DNA of 64,000 nucleotides from Halichondria panicea (Eukaryota; Porifera; Demospongiae; Suberitida; Halichondriidae): contig NC_087383.1 in assembly GCF_963675165.1 (NCBI RefSeq), forward strand, positions 3,502,979-3,566,978, in the 5' to 3' direction. The notes beneath the pieces were generated by a model. The model was not told where the DNA came from. It saw nothing but the letters and a program-made list of their open reading frames with translations, and did no database searches. Position 1 is the stretch's first letter. Every line of letters starts with the position of its first letter. Below, one piece after another: positions 23,395-35,870 of this stretch. The position numbers and the translations under genes are program-made.

Positions 23395-24677
23395 ATAGAT
23401 ACTGTACACTCCGTGGATGTGAAACGTAGGTAGTATACGGGTAGATTACGGAGTATTCGTGTTCACTCACTGCAACGGCATTACGGCACCCAGCTGCAGA
23501 AATGGACACTTTTAGTGTTGTTTTTCTTGCACAGCTGCGCACTTGTGGCTTCAGTTGAGGAGAAGGTCTGCATGCTGTACTTGTAGGTGAGAGGTAAGTC
23601 TATCATAGAGCATGTATATTGAGCCTGCATTATTAGTGGATAGCCTTTTGGAGCTCATTTTTGTCTGTAACTTACTAGGTGACAAGTTTGTGGTTAGACG
23701 ATCTTTGGTTGGGTTTATGGTTGGAACATTTCGCTTTGCTTTCCTGTTAGTCTATGAAGTGAAGTACTGGGAGAATGTGTTCAGCACTTAAGGAAATGTA
23801 TAAGGCTAGCAGCAAACTGAATGATAGGTCAAAATTAGGTGTTCAACAGTACCTATCTTGTGGTTAGGCGATCTTGCCAACAAAAAGCTCCATCACTTAA
23901 ATAATGTGGTCATTCAATAATATAGATGTCCTTATACCAGGAGAATCTATTTTGACCCTCAGTAAATGTTTTGTTATTTCAGGAAAGCGTGTCTTTTTGT
24001 GGTGAATATGTTTACTCATACAAATGTACTGTATGATGATAATGCATACATGATCGTACAGCGGCCGGAGTAAATTATTATGTGCATTCTAACATACTTT
24101 TTTAATTTAGGTAATGCTCTATCACCAAAGGAAGCGGAAAGGAGCATAATTATTCCCTGATGCAAGACTAACAAACAAGTGTACGAGCACAAGTAGCGAT
24201 AAGACGAAGAAGAATCCTCCTTCAACTTTAAATCAGTTTTAGTTGTCCATTTAGTTGTCTATTACTAAGTCTATCTCCGTGCATGGATGCCTGCCTATAT
24301 AATATTCTGTGTGCATACATGCTGTGCTATATACAATGTCATCACAAAAATTAAGTCAGCAGTGTACATGTAGCTAGATCTAGATTTGTCAGGTTCCAAT
24401 ATGATTTCTGCATTTCCACTTTCATTCATGAACATCTCTCTTGGCTCTCCCTGCGCAGAGAATCAGTTAGCACTGGAAGAACTTGGACTGGGAGCTTCAG
24501 TTATCCGATCACTCACACATAGTTACTGTTATTATTGTATCCATGCAGTAGATTCCGTATACTATACGGAATTCCGGATACTCCGTCCGTGTCATCCGTT
24601 GCAATGAGTGTTTCAGGACTTTTGGTAGTGGGCGGAAGTGTTTCACATCCACGGAGTGTACAGTATCTATGATCAGT
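23395..24677. mobile_element. Inverted-repeat element upstream of oxygenase B
   Basis: ATACTGTACACTCCGTGGAT near 23400 recurs inverted near 24645-24664, with at least 30 bp of arm identical by eye and weaker inverted similarity further in (CTCACTGCAACGG near 23467). The interior of about 1.1 kb has no recognised ORF. Together with MITE 24982-25176 it fills the interval between B and C (23212-25317), where no gene is seen. Confidence 0.65.
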
Positions 24678-24981
24678 CACTCGTCTCAGCTGCAACGAGC
24701 ATTGCAGCCTATCAGATTGCTCAACGTCATATTAGCCCTGTAATTGTAACCGCACTTACACTTCAGGATATTCAGTGCATTCCATAGTAGCTGAATCTCA
24801 TAGCAAAATTTAACCACATTATCTATAACGATATTCATGTTTAGTAGTGTCATACGATCTATTACACTTCCGCTGAGACGAGTGACTGATAGGCAGTTTG
24901 CCTGTCGCCACCAGTCTAGCACTATCAATGGATTTTGTAATCCTTTGCGGTTTGTGCATGACAATAGGAAACCACATGCAG

Positions 24982-25176
24982 TACCGTATAGCAGGTAATT
25001 TTCGGGGGACAAAATATTCGTGGTTCAGCAATATTGAGACATTTCGTGGTTGGAGCTTGGATTGTAGGTAAAGGTAGGCAAGGTCGCTTCATTCGTGGGT
25101 AAAATATTCGTGGTCAGACCTCCAACCACGAAAACCACGAATATTTTGCCCTGCGAAAATTACCAGCTATACGGTA
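24982..25176. mobile_element. MITE with TACCGTATA termini, empty copy
   Basis: Ends TACCGTATAGC and GCTATACGGTA are inverted repeats. By eye it aligns, in reverse complement, with both halves of 6590-7035 but lacks the SINE-like middle. Confidence 0.8.
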
Positions 25177-25317
25177 TGCTGTGGTTTATCGTCATCATGT
25201 CGGTTAACACCCACTTGAGAAGAAGAATATTCATGGCGGTGTTACATAATGCTGCAGAACAAATCCCAGATAGGCTTGCGACCTCCCGTCAGGGAGACGG
25301 TCGGGCCACGCCTAACT

Positions 25318-25823
25318 AATAATTGACCACATAACTTCCGGGGTCGAACTCAAATGGCGCAAAGAGACTTTAGTTGTCAACAGATTCAGCGACAGAAACC
25401 GTGCAGAAGCATTGTCTCATGATCAGTCACCCTCTATAACATAGATTCGTGATTAGGCCGCCTAACTTTTAGAGGGCGGTCTAGTCGGATTTCTTGTTTG
25501 TACGCTTTTTAGTGTTCCCCCTGGCCATGCAATCCTAACAACTTTTCACTAGCAAATATTTTGTGGTGCTTGTTATATTGTAGTCTCATATACTATATCA
25601 CAGTGACCCTAAATTTTGTACTCCTTTGTTTATCATGATCTACACAGCCCGTCTGGCCACGCCCTAGCTCCTTCAACGGCTCAACCTTTGTAAGGGTAAT
25701 TATATCCCCTAGATCCAGAGCCCTAGAGCAGAGGACCTATAGAGGCACAAAATTAATTTCAAACACCATGTAGACACGTACCCTACAATTATAAAAAGTA
25801 CAGCTTTGTTCAATGCTAGAGGT
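25318..25823. repeat. 3' flank of gene C duplicated at 13118-14532
   Basis: From AATTGACCACATAACTTCCG up to the stop codon of oxygenase C this DNA is nearly identical by eye to the DNA beside oxygenase B, except for the 13165-14057 insertion there. The matching 3' flank is absent beside gene A. It contains no gene. Confidence 0.8.
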
Positions 25824-28800
25824 TCACTCCAGGGCTGAAGTAGGTACGAATATGCCGTGGACATCTTTGTGCCACTGAATGCCTGGAAACTCTACTCTAG
25901 CCATCTCTGTCATTGTCCTGGCATCCAGCACCAGCAGGAACGGTGGCTGACTCTCATCCACACGGAGAACAGCAGACAGGATTACTCCTATATATACATA
26001 ATTAACACAGCATGCATTAGGTCCAATTATTATTGACAAATCCCCCGGACATGCACCCGAGTGCTTAATTCATGTTTGCTTTGGTCCTGGAAGAGGAGGT
26101 TAATTAAAAGAAGTTCAAGGATAGCTAGAAGAATAGATTTATAATTATGATGATAGTTATTTAGTCAAAAAAGGGGTGGAACTGAGAAGAGGTCATGCAG
26201 AGTTCATAATGGCTGCTGCTTCTGGCAGACAACTTTACAAGCTTACCGTCATCTTCCCCAGAGCTCTCTGGCTTGCCAACAAAGACAGGTTCAGACACAC
26301 TGCAGCCATCCTCCGACCATGTTAGGCACTTCTTGGTCTTTACGTCCGTCTTGATGAGATCCTACAATAAGTACGACGAGCACATGCATGCAATCACAGA
26401 CATTGATATTTATATAATTATATAGAATATACATGTATAGGTATCTACGCTAACGTGGCTAAAAGCCATATAAATTACAGAAGGCTATAGTTAAGTTGTT
26501 AGTTTTCGTCGCATTGTTGGGAATACAATTACACAATCATGCACATGCACATGCACATATATATATATATAATTATATATATACAGTCAGCTTTACCGTA
26601 TTCCTCGAGACATAAAAATTGACCTCTCGGTGACCAATCAAATTACACAATTGTGACAAGCAAATTCTATAGCAATCACATGCATTAGCTAACAAACACC
26701 TCAATATAGGACTACATGTAGCAAGACGTATACGATATGCATGTACAGTGGAGTCTCCGAATAAAGGACACTTTGCGGGAGCAGAGCTTTTGTCCTCTTT
26801 TTGGAGGTTGTCCCCCGGTGGGAGGTTACTATTTATAGCCAAATCAAGGAATTATAGATAGTACCGTATATCTTCTAATTTATAGGACAGCAAAAAAAGG
26901 AAATTGTCCGGGTATAATTGGAACAAATTTTTTTATAGAGCTAGCTAAGTTTAATAGAACAGTGTGCGACTGAATAGTTGCACTATAGCTATCTAAAACT
27001 AGCTACTCAAAGCTATCTAACTGCAGCACTCTAAGTCTTACTTGCCGTCTGTGAATGTAACTCAACTATTGTCCGGATATTTAGTAATATTAAAGCACTG
27101 GAGTGTCCGTTGTATTAGAACAACGAAAATTTCCCAAAAGAGTGTCCGGGGTAATTAGAAGTGTCGGATAAATTAGAAGATATACGGTATATGTATTGTC
27201 TGATGGACCCTAATTTTAGGTTCAAGAAGCTAAGAAACTTGCTGAAATCAAAGATATAAAGCATTCTTGCAGCCGGTATGCCAGTAATGGCAGTATATAT
27301 TAAAACTACAAATGACCTCTACCATATTGGACATAAAAAATGTTAGTGTGGTTTCCTGTTTGTCCGTTATATATATAAGAGGCAGTTCAAGTGGTTTGCA
27401 CAAGAGTTAGTCAGTTGGGAGCACGAGGCTTGTCCTCTGTCTGGAATCAAGAATTAAGGTCTGCTTGTGGGAGGTCGTTTCTGTGTATATACTCTATGCC
27501 ATAGCTAGTGACCTTTATATAAAGGTTGCATGTCCTCTAGTAGGAGGGGTCGGTTATGGGAGGTTCCACGTATACTATAGTTATTATTATTGGAGCCAAG
27601 AAGTTATAATTATGTAGCATATAATTATATACAATATCAATACCCAGTAATTTTGTAATTTTGTAATGATTAACCGATCCACATCGTATACACTAACCTC
27701 AAATGTTTGGTTCAGTCCATACACAAATTGGTAAGGCCTTCCATTGAATTTCTCATAGTGGATACGTGGCAGCTCAAATGCTGTATATACACAAATGAAC
27801 ATGCAACAACAGTGTAAGCAACAATTATATTTACATTTCTCCGAGATGGATTCGGGCTGACACAAGATACTGCCATCTTCTTGAAGCTGGGCAGTGGCTT
27901 CAGTGTAATCCAGAGTTACCAAGTTCACTTTAGTGGCATCCTATAAATATAAAAGGTGCAGCTTGACTGATTACACGCCATGCATAGTTCTTATATACAT
28001 GTAGCTAGCAGCTTATGAAAATTAGTATTACAGTCACTACATTTATGTTATACTTATTGCCCACTACATCAGAATTTATGGCAGTAAACCTCCGAGGACA
28101 AGGGCGAAGCCCTGAGGCCAAGGACGGTTTACATAAATTCGATAAAAACGAGCAAAAACGAGCAAAAAGCCTGTCCGTACAGCTTGTAGAATATACCCCA
28201 CTTAGGGTCAGCTCTGTATCATAGCAACTGGGTGGGCATAAACTCCTTTGCCTTGAGCCAGGGTGCATTGATTTTATACTAGATCTACACAGCTAAAAAG
28301 AAGCTTAACGCTTGTTGACAAGGGCAGGACAGATGAGTGGGGCTCACTAAACACCCAGGAAGGCTGGAGAAAGGGTGGGGCTCACCGCTTGGACATAGAC
28401 AAGTTAGTGCGTAGAGCTAGAAGCTTAGCACTGGCTACAAGCTGTACGGACAAGGTTTTTGCTCGTTTTCAATAGTTTTTGAGACTGTTAGCTAGATGTA
28501 TCCAAGGTGAGGTAGCTTAGGTGTAGCACGCAGTTTTCATTCCAGTGGGTATATAACACTTATTGTCCACTACATTCGAATTTATAGCAACGTAAACCGT
28601 TCTTGGCCTAGGGGCTTCACCCTCGTCCTCGGAGGTTTACTTTTATGAATTCTGATGTAGTGGACAATATAAGTACAACGTATCACTTCCAGTCTATAAT
28701 ACGGATGGGATGGATTACCAAACACCTAGTTCAAAAGTAAAGCAATATAGATGTCTTACATGTAGAGTTTGATCAATAGGGAGCACATAGCGTCTTGGAT

Positions 28801-31800
28801 TTGCAAAAATGTCACCTTCCACTATCCCACTGTTCATGGCTTCGAGAGTTAGGGTACTGTATACCCTACCGTTGTCATAACCACAAACATCCAGAACTAT
28901 GTGACCTATAATATGAATGACAGGGAGAGCATTGATCAGGCATTCCCCTCCCTATATATAGCCGATGGCAATTTACTCACTTTTTACAACGTACATGTGT
29001 ATATATCTCTATCATGCATGCAGTCAATTATGTACATCGTGACACGAGCAAGACTTACATATTTACCTTTGTCCTCATAAGCATTGATGTGGTGTAAGAC
29101 CATACCAGTAGGAGCAAAAAACTTCCGCGGAAGAATGTTACCACTGCTCTTCTCCACAATAAAGAATCTGATCTGTGGGTATGAACAATAATTATTATGA
29201 ATCAAAGTTCACTCATGCATACCAACTCATTTTCCTGCCATTCAAACATTTTGTCAGGTATAGTTGGCTTGTTAAGGAGAGTATCCTTCATAACTTTCGG
29301 TAAATTGAAGCAAAAAGGCTGCTCTAGTAGTACAAAGTAATTCTCAGTTGCACCAAAGCTGTGAGAACAAAGATATACATGTATACAGAAACAAATTAAT
29401 GAGTGTGTGTTTGTTTGATAACCTGTGACTATAGCCTGGCTTAAGCTTGTTCTTTGGTGGTACATCGCACAACACACTAGCCTTGTCCATCACATGTGAA
29501 TCTACAAAAAAGGTCAAGCTAAGTAGAGCAAAAAAATGTTTAACATTAGATTACTATTATCTATATAGTATAGTTCTTCTTATTTGATTTAAGGCGACCC
29601 TCTAAATACGCAACATTTAGACATTTTGCTTTTGTTTTGTGTACATGTCTTTGCAAAACGTAATTATTTTTTTAGTGTCGCCTTAAATCAAGTAAGTATA
29701 CATTCCATTATTTTCTCCATCATTTAACTACATGTATTAAAAGTGATCCTTAAATTGCTACATTTTCAACAAGGAGACATAGATATGCACAAGATACTGA
29801 TTGCTAAAAAATTTAACATTAGCCTCCTTCACAAGGCCTCAGAAAAGAGGCCTAGCTGCTACTGACTGCTTGCGCATGCGCAAAATTATTGGATATTTTC
29901 CAGTAAAGTTTCCTGCCAGAAAAATATCCTGCCGGAATAAATATATGGACAAAGAATACAAATTCTAAAGTCATATACACAGAGCTATAATATTATAGCT
30001 AGCTAGCTAGAGACAGAGCTGTGTAGGTTTATTGCAGCAGCAATTTTCTTTCTGAAAGAGAGTCTACATGTAGCCAAAGTTATTACTAGATGGGCGTGGC
30101 TTGTCCATATAGGCTATAGTGTCACCTTTCACTCCGTTCAGACGATTGTCATCCACACTGTTGCAGGCTATGAGTCTGCTAAGAGTAGCTATAAAATGCT
30201 ATGGCTATAGAAACCTTCACAATCAACCTTTAATCCCACTTCCGTTCGTTGTGACGTTATTGTTTTACTGAGCATATACGATTTTATCCGGAGTCCCCAG
30301 TTTCTGGGGATTATGTGGCGCATGCGTATAAACAGTCAATACCAGGCCCATCTTCAGTGCGGCCTGGAATCGAGGTTAATTTAACATAAGCTCTACAATT
30401 ATAGTGTTCTGCATGGCGACCATTGTTGATTATCCAGTCAAAAAGAAAGTTTGAACCAAAGTGAAGGTTTTAATTTACTTTAAAAATTATGGGTCGGAGT
30501 CTCCTCCATTTGACAAAAAATAAATACAGCCTCTTCTGCTTTCTCTTTGCGTAATGTTGCCACAATCACAGCCTTGACCATGCGCGTGCGTAACATGTGT
30601 CCAATTAAATTGCTGCAGCATATGCACTTTTATAAGTTCAGTGGTTGTCTAACTAGCCTTAACAAACCTAACCGCTACTCCAGTTACTTACCAGGTCCAG
30701 AAACTTGGTCCATGCTCAAATGCTTCTTCCTCAGGATTGTCAGGCTCTTTCTTTTTAGCTTGACATAGCTTACTACCTAGCTATGATCCCAGTCATTGTA
30801 TTCTTACTCAACAAGGCCATGCATCACTGTATAGCTGCCCTAGAACCTCCCTGAGGTTGTACTTACGAAGATCTCATAGCAGGTCACTTTTCTGTCGATG
30901 ATTCTGATCGACTCTAAGCATGTGCTGGTACCTGCAGCGTGCGCATTTATATTTTTTATATTCAAACACATGCAGTGTACACAGTGATGTATCGGTAGCC
31001 ATGCCAGCTAAAGCGGGGAGAGGATTAATCTTTATAAGGCAATGCGACGATTAGGAAAGCACACAAGATACGATCCGCGAACCCATGTACACGCTCATTC
31101 TGTAATCTGCTCCATACATACATCACCTTTTCCAGTAGGAGATATCTTGATGATGGTGTACCCATTTGCAGAGCTGCCGAGGTTGTACAATGTTCCATCA
31201 TCATCAATGTGTGGATGAGCAGTGGCCGAATTAACAGCTACATGCTTAGAGAGCTGAATCTGGGGAATAAAAGTCAGGACGGACACTATATAGGCGTAGT
31301 ACATATCAACAATGAATAAACTTGACACAATAGTACATGCACTTAAACTTATAATTTTATGTTGAAACCTTTTGTTGTGCATCGAGTGTTTCTGGGGAGA
31401 AGACGTGAACAAAATCAGATTCTGTGGAAGCAATGTACTTGTCTCCAGCCGGCCAAACATTGACGAGGCAGTTATCAGTTATTTTCGTTGAGGGGTCAGT
31501 TAGCGATGTGAAATAAGACTGCACCCTATATAATTATTAATTTTAGAGAATTTTCACTTAGCATTAGTATTTAAAGCACAAGTTAATTATGATGGGTGGG
31601 GGGTGGGGCTCAACTACATGCACAGTAATGTTTAATATTGAGAGTAGAATTTGGTTTACTACACTGTAGCTAGCAGACTAATTCTCACCGCTGAGTGGAC
31701 CTGCAGTATTATTTTATTATTATTATATGTATATACCTTTCAAACAGAGTCATACATGGGTCTGGGACAGCTCCTGTTCCAAACTCCGATACCACAAGTC

Positions 31801-32716
31801 TGTTAGTAGCCATGTTCTTAGTGTAGGCGTCACTGCGCAGGAACTTGCTTGCATAAAACACTTTTCCTGTACGACCAGGTAAACACTTCAATAGCAGTCA
31901 CTTGCAATTAGGGTCAAGCATACTTATGTAAATGCAAGTCAGGAGACAGAAAATAATAATTATAATGAAGTGCAACTTTATATCCACTTGCCTGACTTTA
32001 TTGTGAAGCTGTGCAATAGAGCCATTCCATCGAACCAATGGTTCAGTTTAGTGTCTCCAATCTCATATAGCCCTGGTCCATTTCTGATCAGCTTGCCACT
32101 CAGCCAGTCAGGAAGGGATCCTATATCCAAATGAAACATCAGGAAATTATCAAAAACAAGGCAAATTTAAATTGATATACCAGACTCTATAGCTAGCAAA
32201 TTAATAAGATCTATATATATATATATAGCCACAATTCTGTCATGCCCAACAGCGAGAAAGTAGACTATACCACGTGTAAGTGCATGGATCAAGGTTAACA
32301 CGTACTGTCTAAAAGTTCACAATCTAAGATGTAAAAAAATGGCAGTTTACTTAGATGGTAAAATCTTATATTGTACGGAAACCAAAACAGCACCCTGACG
32401 ATAGACTATACAATCTGGCCCATCTATTGGTTGATGAACTATATAGCGCTTGGCTCTGAACGACTTTACTTCTCTACCTTGGATTTTTCCCTCTACAGGT
32501 ACAGTTTGCTCTGGAACTGACTTGAACAATTCTCCCCTCACACTGGTTGTGGATAAGGATAAGCTTATCCATGGTCTCTGGGGAGGGTATAGGGATAGAA
32601 TTATTCAGTTGAGCAAGTTGTTCTAAACTCATGCAACTTACTAGGATGACCTGAAGAGATTTTCTGAGAGAATTGTAAGACCTCTTCTTGATGAGCAACA
32701 CACGTACACTTGCCAT
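25824..32716 (-). CDS. BCO2: Carotenoid cleavage oxygenase (BCO2-like), copy C
   Basis: Third tandem oxygenase, closest to copy A. Exons 5' to 3': 32642-32716, 32478-32577, 31992-32120, 31737-31866, 31369-31525, 31127-31259, 29423-29501, 29223-29358, 29067-29172, 28760-28905, 27835-27940, 27698-27780, 26247-26361, 25824-25987. The product is 552 residues with all four histidine motifs ([28 protein letters not shown]). Exon 1 ([20 protein letters not shown]) is strongly basic and looks like a mitochondrial presequence. As in A, the intron after exon 3 uses a GC donor. Intron sequence is shared with A in places, such as the stretch upstream of the last exon. The gene is divergent from the first CatSper2 gene, whose ATG is 344 bp away. 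Confidence 0.93.
26862..27189. mobile_element. MITE with TACCGTATATCTTCTAATTTA termini
   Basis: Inverted ends TACCGTATATCTTCTAATTTA and TAAATTAGAAGATATACGGTA enclose about 285 bp in the intron before exon 13 of oxygenase C. The rest of this long intron (26362-27697) holds no clear feature. Confidence 0.8.
28049..28678. mobile_element. Inverted-repeat element in a gene C intron
   Basis: ACTTATTGCCCACTACATCA near 28053 is inverted at 28655-28676 (TGATGTAGTGGACAATATAAG), and the arms continue inward through AAACCTCCGAGGACAAGGGC-type sequence. It sits between exons 10 and 11 of oxygenase C. Its small ORFs are not recognised. Confidence 0.7.
29580..29697. mobile_element. Short MITE with TTGATTTAAGGCGAC termini
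   Basis: TTGATTTAAGGCGACCCT near 29585 is inverted as GTCGCCTTAAATCAA near 29679, in the large exon 7-6 intron of oxygenase C. That intron (29502-31126) also holds sequence shared with the same intron of gene A near 9890-10260. Confidence 0.6.
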
Positions 32717-33060
32717 GGACAATGCAATGATGGATCGATCATAGATACATTTTATATACTGTAATTTAGGATGGATCTCATGTGTTATATAAGAGGTCAT
32801 GCATGCGTCTTGTTTTCGAGTGTAGACTGTAGACGTACTAGTCTTGTTTTCGAGTGTGCATGTCATCACCTGCGTCTTGTTTTCGAGTGCATGTCACCAT
32901 AGAAATTATTATCTGCTGCATGCTACAGCTGCCTTGCTAGAATCTTTGAAATTTGGCTCATGACTGAGTAAGTCTGCAGTCTGCAGTGTGCATGTGTCAC
33001 ATGTAAGTATAGACATTATAAAATCTACTTTCCTCCAGCTTCGATTCTGTTTTATAAGCA
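32717..33060. promoter_or_regulatory. Divergent spacer between oxygenase C and CatSper2 copy 1
   Basis: Only 344 bp separate the two ATGs, so the promoters must lie here or overlap. It contains three direct copies of CTTGTTTTCGAG at 32809, 32843 and 32876. The same motif, with the following CACCATAGAAATTATTATCTG, recurs upstream of CatSper2 copy 2 (37305-37345). No protein binding to this motif is known to me. Confidence 0.6.
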
Positions 33061-35870
33061 ATGGAGGTGAAATCGCATACACTCTCGCATCGAACTGAAG
33101 TGTTTAGGTCCAAGCTCATAGAAGATTTCCAAATCCTTGAGAGCCTCAGCGAGCAGGGAAGCAAGAAAGTCCCTATATACACCTCTGCTGACATAACTAG
33201 TGAGACACGTATATAAAACCGTGATTGACTGTCATTTGACGAGTAGATCCATATAATTCATTGTATTAAAGCATGACACCAAGATGGATATTAATCCTAT
33301 ACATAAAAGATATAGTGCTGGTGTCAGATCTCGCTGCATGACCCAGCATGCCTCTCATAAAAGCTTGGCCATGCATTCATCAAACTTTTACTAGCTCACT
33401 CACACTCACATTACCGTTGTTGATATAATCATCCCTAAATGCAGAGACTGGTGTCTTGGACAAAGTACTGCTTGAGAACCCCGAGCAGATGATCAAATTG
33501 AAGATATACCAGCGTGATAAGATCAAAGAGATAGACAGCAATGTTGACCGCAGACTCATCCGGGTCAAGAATCAAAATAATATACCTTTGGGCGTCTGGG
33601 CGTCTTGGGTTGTGGAGAGTATCCCATAGTCTTAGTATAGTTATAAAAGCTAGAGGGAGTATAATTATATATATATCGTATTACTAGAATGTTTTGCGAG
33701 CATCAAACATATGCGAACTTTTTTTGCGAGGGTTGATCAATTCGCAAAAATAAAACCACAACACCTAAATTATTACTAGAATAAATACACATGATCCTTG
33801 CCAGAACACAATAGTTATATATCGCAAAGGGTTTGCTGATTTGGCTCATTCGCAAAGATTTTTCACCAGCTATGTATTCTAGTAATACGGTAGCTTTCAT
33901 ATTTTGCAATTATTTTCCTCAACCGTTTACAAGGCAGAGTGTTTCAAAACATGCTGTTGATTCTCATCATCGTAAACGGCATCTCCATAGGCGTTGAAGG
34001 AGGTATATAAACTATATCTTCTGTGTACATTAATATTACCCAATGCTGTTTCTTTTAGAGCTGCCAGTGACGAATGATTTTGGGATTGGCATTCTAAAGA
34101 CGCTCTTGGACTTCATTGATTCATTCTCAGTGATTGTTTTCATCACAGAAATTGTCCTCAAGTGGATTGATAACTTCAGAAGATTCTGGAAGAACCCATG
34201 GAACATCTTTGATTTTGTTGTGACAGTTGTTGTGAGTTCTCTAAAATATCTGTCCTGGTCATTCTGAAATAATATTGTTCTTTCCTTGCAGAGTGCAGTT
34301 CCTCTAATTATAATGTTGCTAACTAATGCCAGAACCTCTCAATTTACCGTCATTACAAAGCAGTTGGCCGTCTTCAGAATTATTAGGGCTCTGAAAATGG
34401 TCAGTGAGGTTAGCAATACTCTGTATGTCATGTGTGTTTCTACAGATTGCTCAGTTTGGTAGCCTCAGGATAATTGTACTGACAGTGTTGCAAGCGTTTA
34501 AGGTACAAACCACGATTGTGTCTGCCTCATAATTTTCTTTGACTCTTATATAATTATAGTCATTGCTGTTTATTGGGATTCTTCTCTTCGTGGTAACCTA
34601 CATCTTTGCTAGCGCTGGAGTCATCTTATTCGAAGCCTACACGATGTCACAGAGAGCAGACCTACAATATTCTCGCAGCTTCAGGTAATTTTGCCGATAA
34701 AAATCATAGAATAATTAATACGTGTAATGACCATTATTTTGATCTACAATTAACAGTTCCTTGGTGGATGCCACCATAACGCTGTTTCAAATTTTTACTC
34801 TGGACCAGTGGTATGTGATCTACAATGATCTCATCAAGGTCATCCACCCAGTATTTGCCTGCACTTACATCCTTCTGTGGGTCTGGATAGGAGCATTCTT
34901 GTTTAGAAACCTCTTTGTTGGAATAATGGGTTAGTCAGTTAATGTGTATCTATAGCACGCCGGGTCACAATGTTGTTGAAACTTGCTGGCAGAGATCTAT
35001 TTTTATAGCAATCTGAATCATCAAATTCAAAATTGTCAGGTGCTGCACTGGTAAAACGTATGAAACATGGCCCTCGTGATTCTAACCAGGCTATATAATT
35101 ATAATTATAAGGCTGTTCTTGATCTATATAATTATACATTGCACGCATACAGTGAATAATTTCCAGACCATAACTGAAGAGTTAGCTCGTAAGCAAGAGA
35201 ATATGGACCAGAATGATGAGCTTGCGAAGTTGAGAGAAGATCTCCATAATGAATTGACTATGCATGAGGCCAAAATGACCAACGCCAGGTACAGAATGCA
35301 ACCAATTGTGGCAATTAATATTATGTATTTTGCAGAAAGTCAATATTTGTTCCGGCATCTTCTGGTCATTCAGCTTCTGGTCATTCAGCTGGCTGCAGTA
35401 CAATTGGAAGGTCAGTTACCATACTCGTTGTGCCAGTTATAACTACATTGATTGCAGTGGGGGAGGAGCTGAGTTGAGACAGCAGATCAGCCAAATGATG
35501 CAAGCGGAAAAAAGGATTTCTTCTGGTATGCAACCATTTCATTTCTAGGTACTTCGTAACTCTTTCTATCAGGATGGGATAAAATTGTGCAATCACATCT
35601 TATGGGTCTGTCTAGCAGCCCAGGTGAAACCTTGTGGCCCCGAGACACATTGTTCAAGTAAGGGTGTTTGTGTGTACGACTTTGATTGTGAATTGCACTC
35701 TTTAAAGGTACTACCAAGTATTGGAGCTTCTAGTGGAGAATCTGGACGAGTATGAAAAGCTTCAAAAGCTTGCAAGTAAGCTCGGCTGGGATTCATGATT
35801 TTTGATTGCTTATCTCTAATTTGTTTGCTCAGATGATTGCCTGATTAATCTTCATGACAGTGATCCCTGA
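33061..35870 (+). CDS. CATSPER2: CatSper2 sperm cation channel subunit, copy 1
   Basis: Pore-forming subunit of the CatSper complex, the Ca2+ channel of the sperm flagellum in animals. Fourteen exons: 33061-33199, 33445-33618, 33934-34002, 34059-34231, 34292-34399, 34446-34502, 34560-34684, 34757-34929, 35153-35288, 35336-35410, 35458-35525, 35573-35657, 35708-35775, 35833-35870. The product is 495 residues (human CatSper2 is about 530). Six membrane segments: S1 about 107-126, S2 142-160, S3 165-190, S4 200-225 (FRIIRALKM), S5 241-262, S6 313-340. The pore has the CatSper T-x-D-x-W signature (FTLDQW, about 295-300). VNNFQ after S6 and the C-terminal LWPRDTLFKYYQVLE match CatSper2 specifically. 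A coiled coil follows S6. Two GHSA repeats (GHSASGHSAG) lie in exon 10. No disabling change is seen. Confidence 0.92.
33677..33890. mobile_element. MITE, second copy of the 11675 type
   Basis: Ends GTATTACTAGAATGTTTTGC and GTATTCTAGTAATACGG, inside the second intron of CatSper2 copy 1. Copy 2 of the gene lacks it, so insertion followed the duplication or was lost from copy 2. Confidence 0.75.

Noticed and set aside
23475-23542. Possible first exon of oxygenase B ending at a GTGAGT donor
   Set aside because: It has a basic leader-like reading but begins with GTG, has no in-frame ATG before a stop, and lies within an inverted-repeat element.
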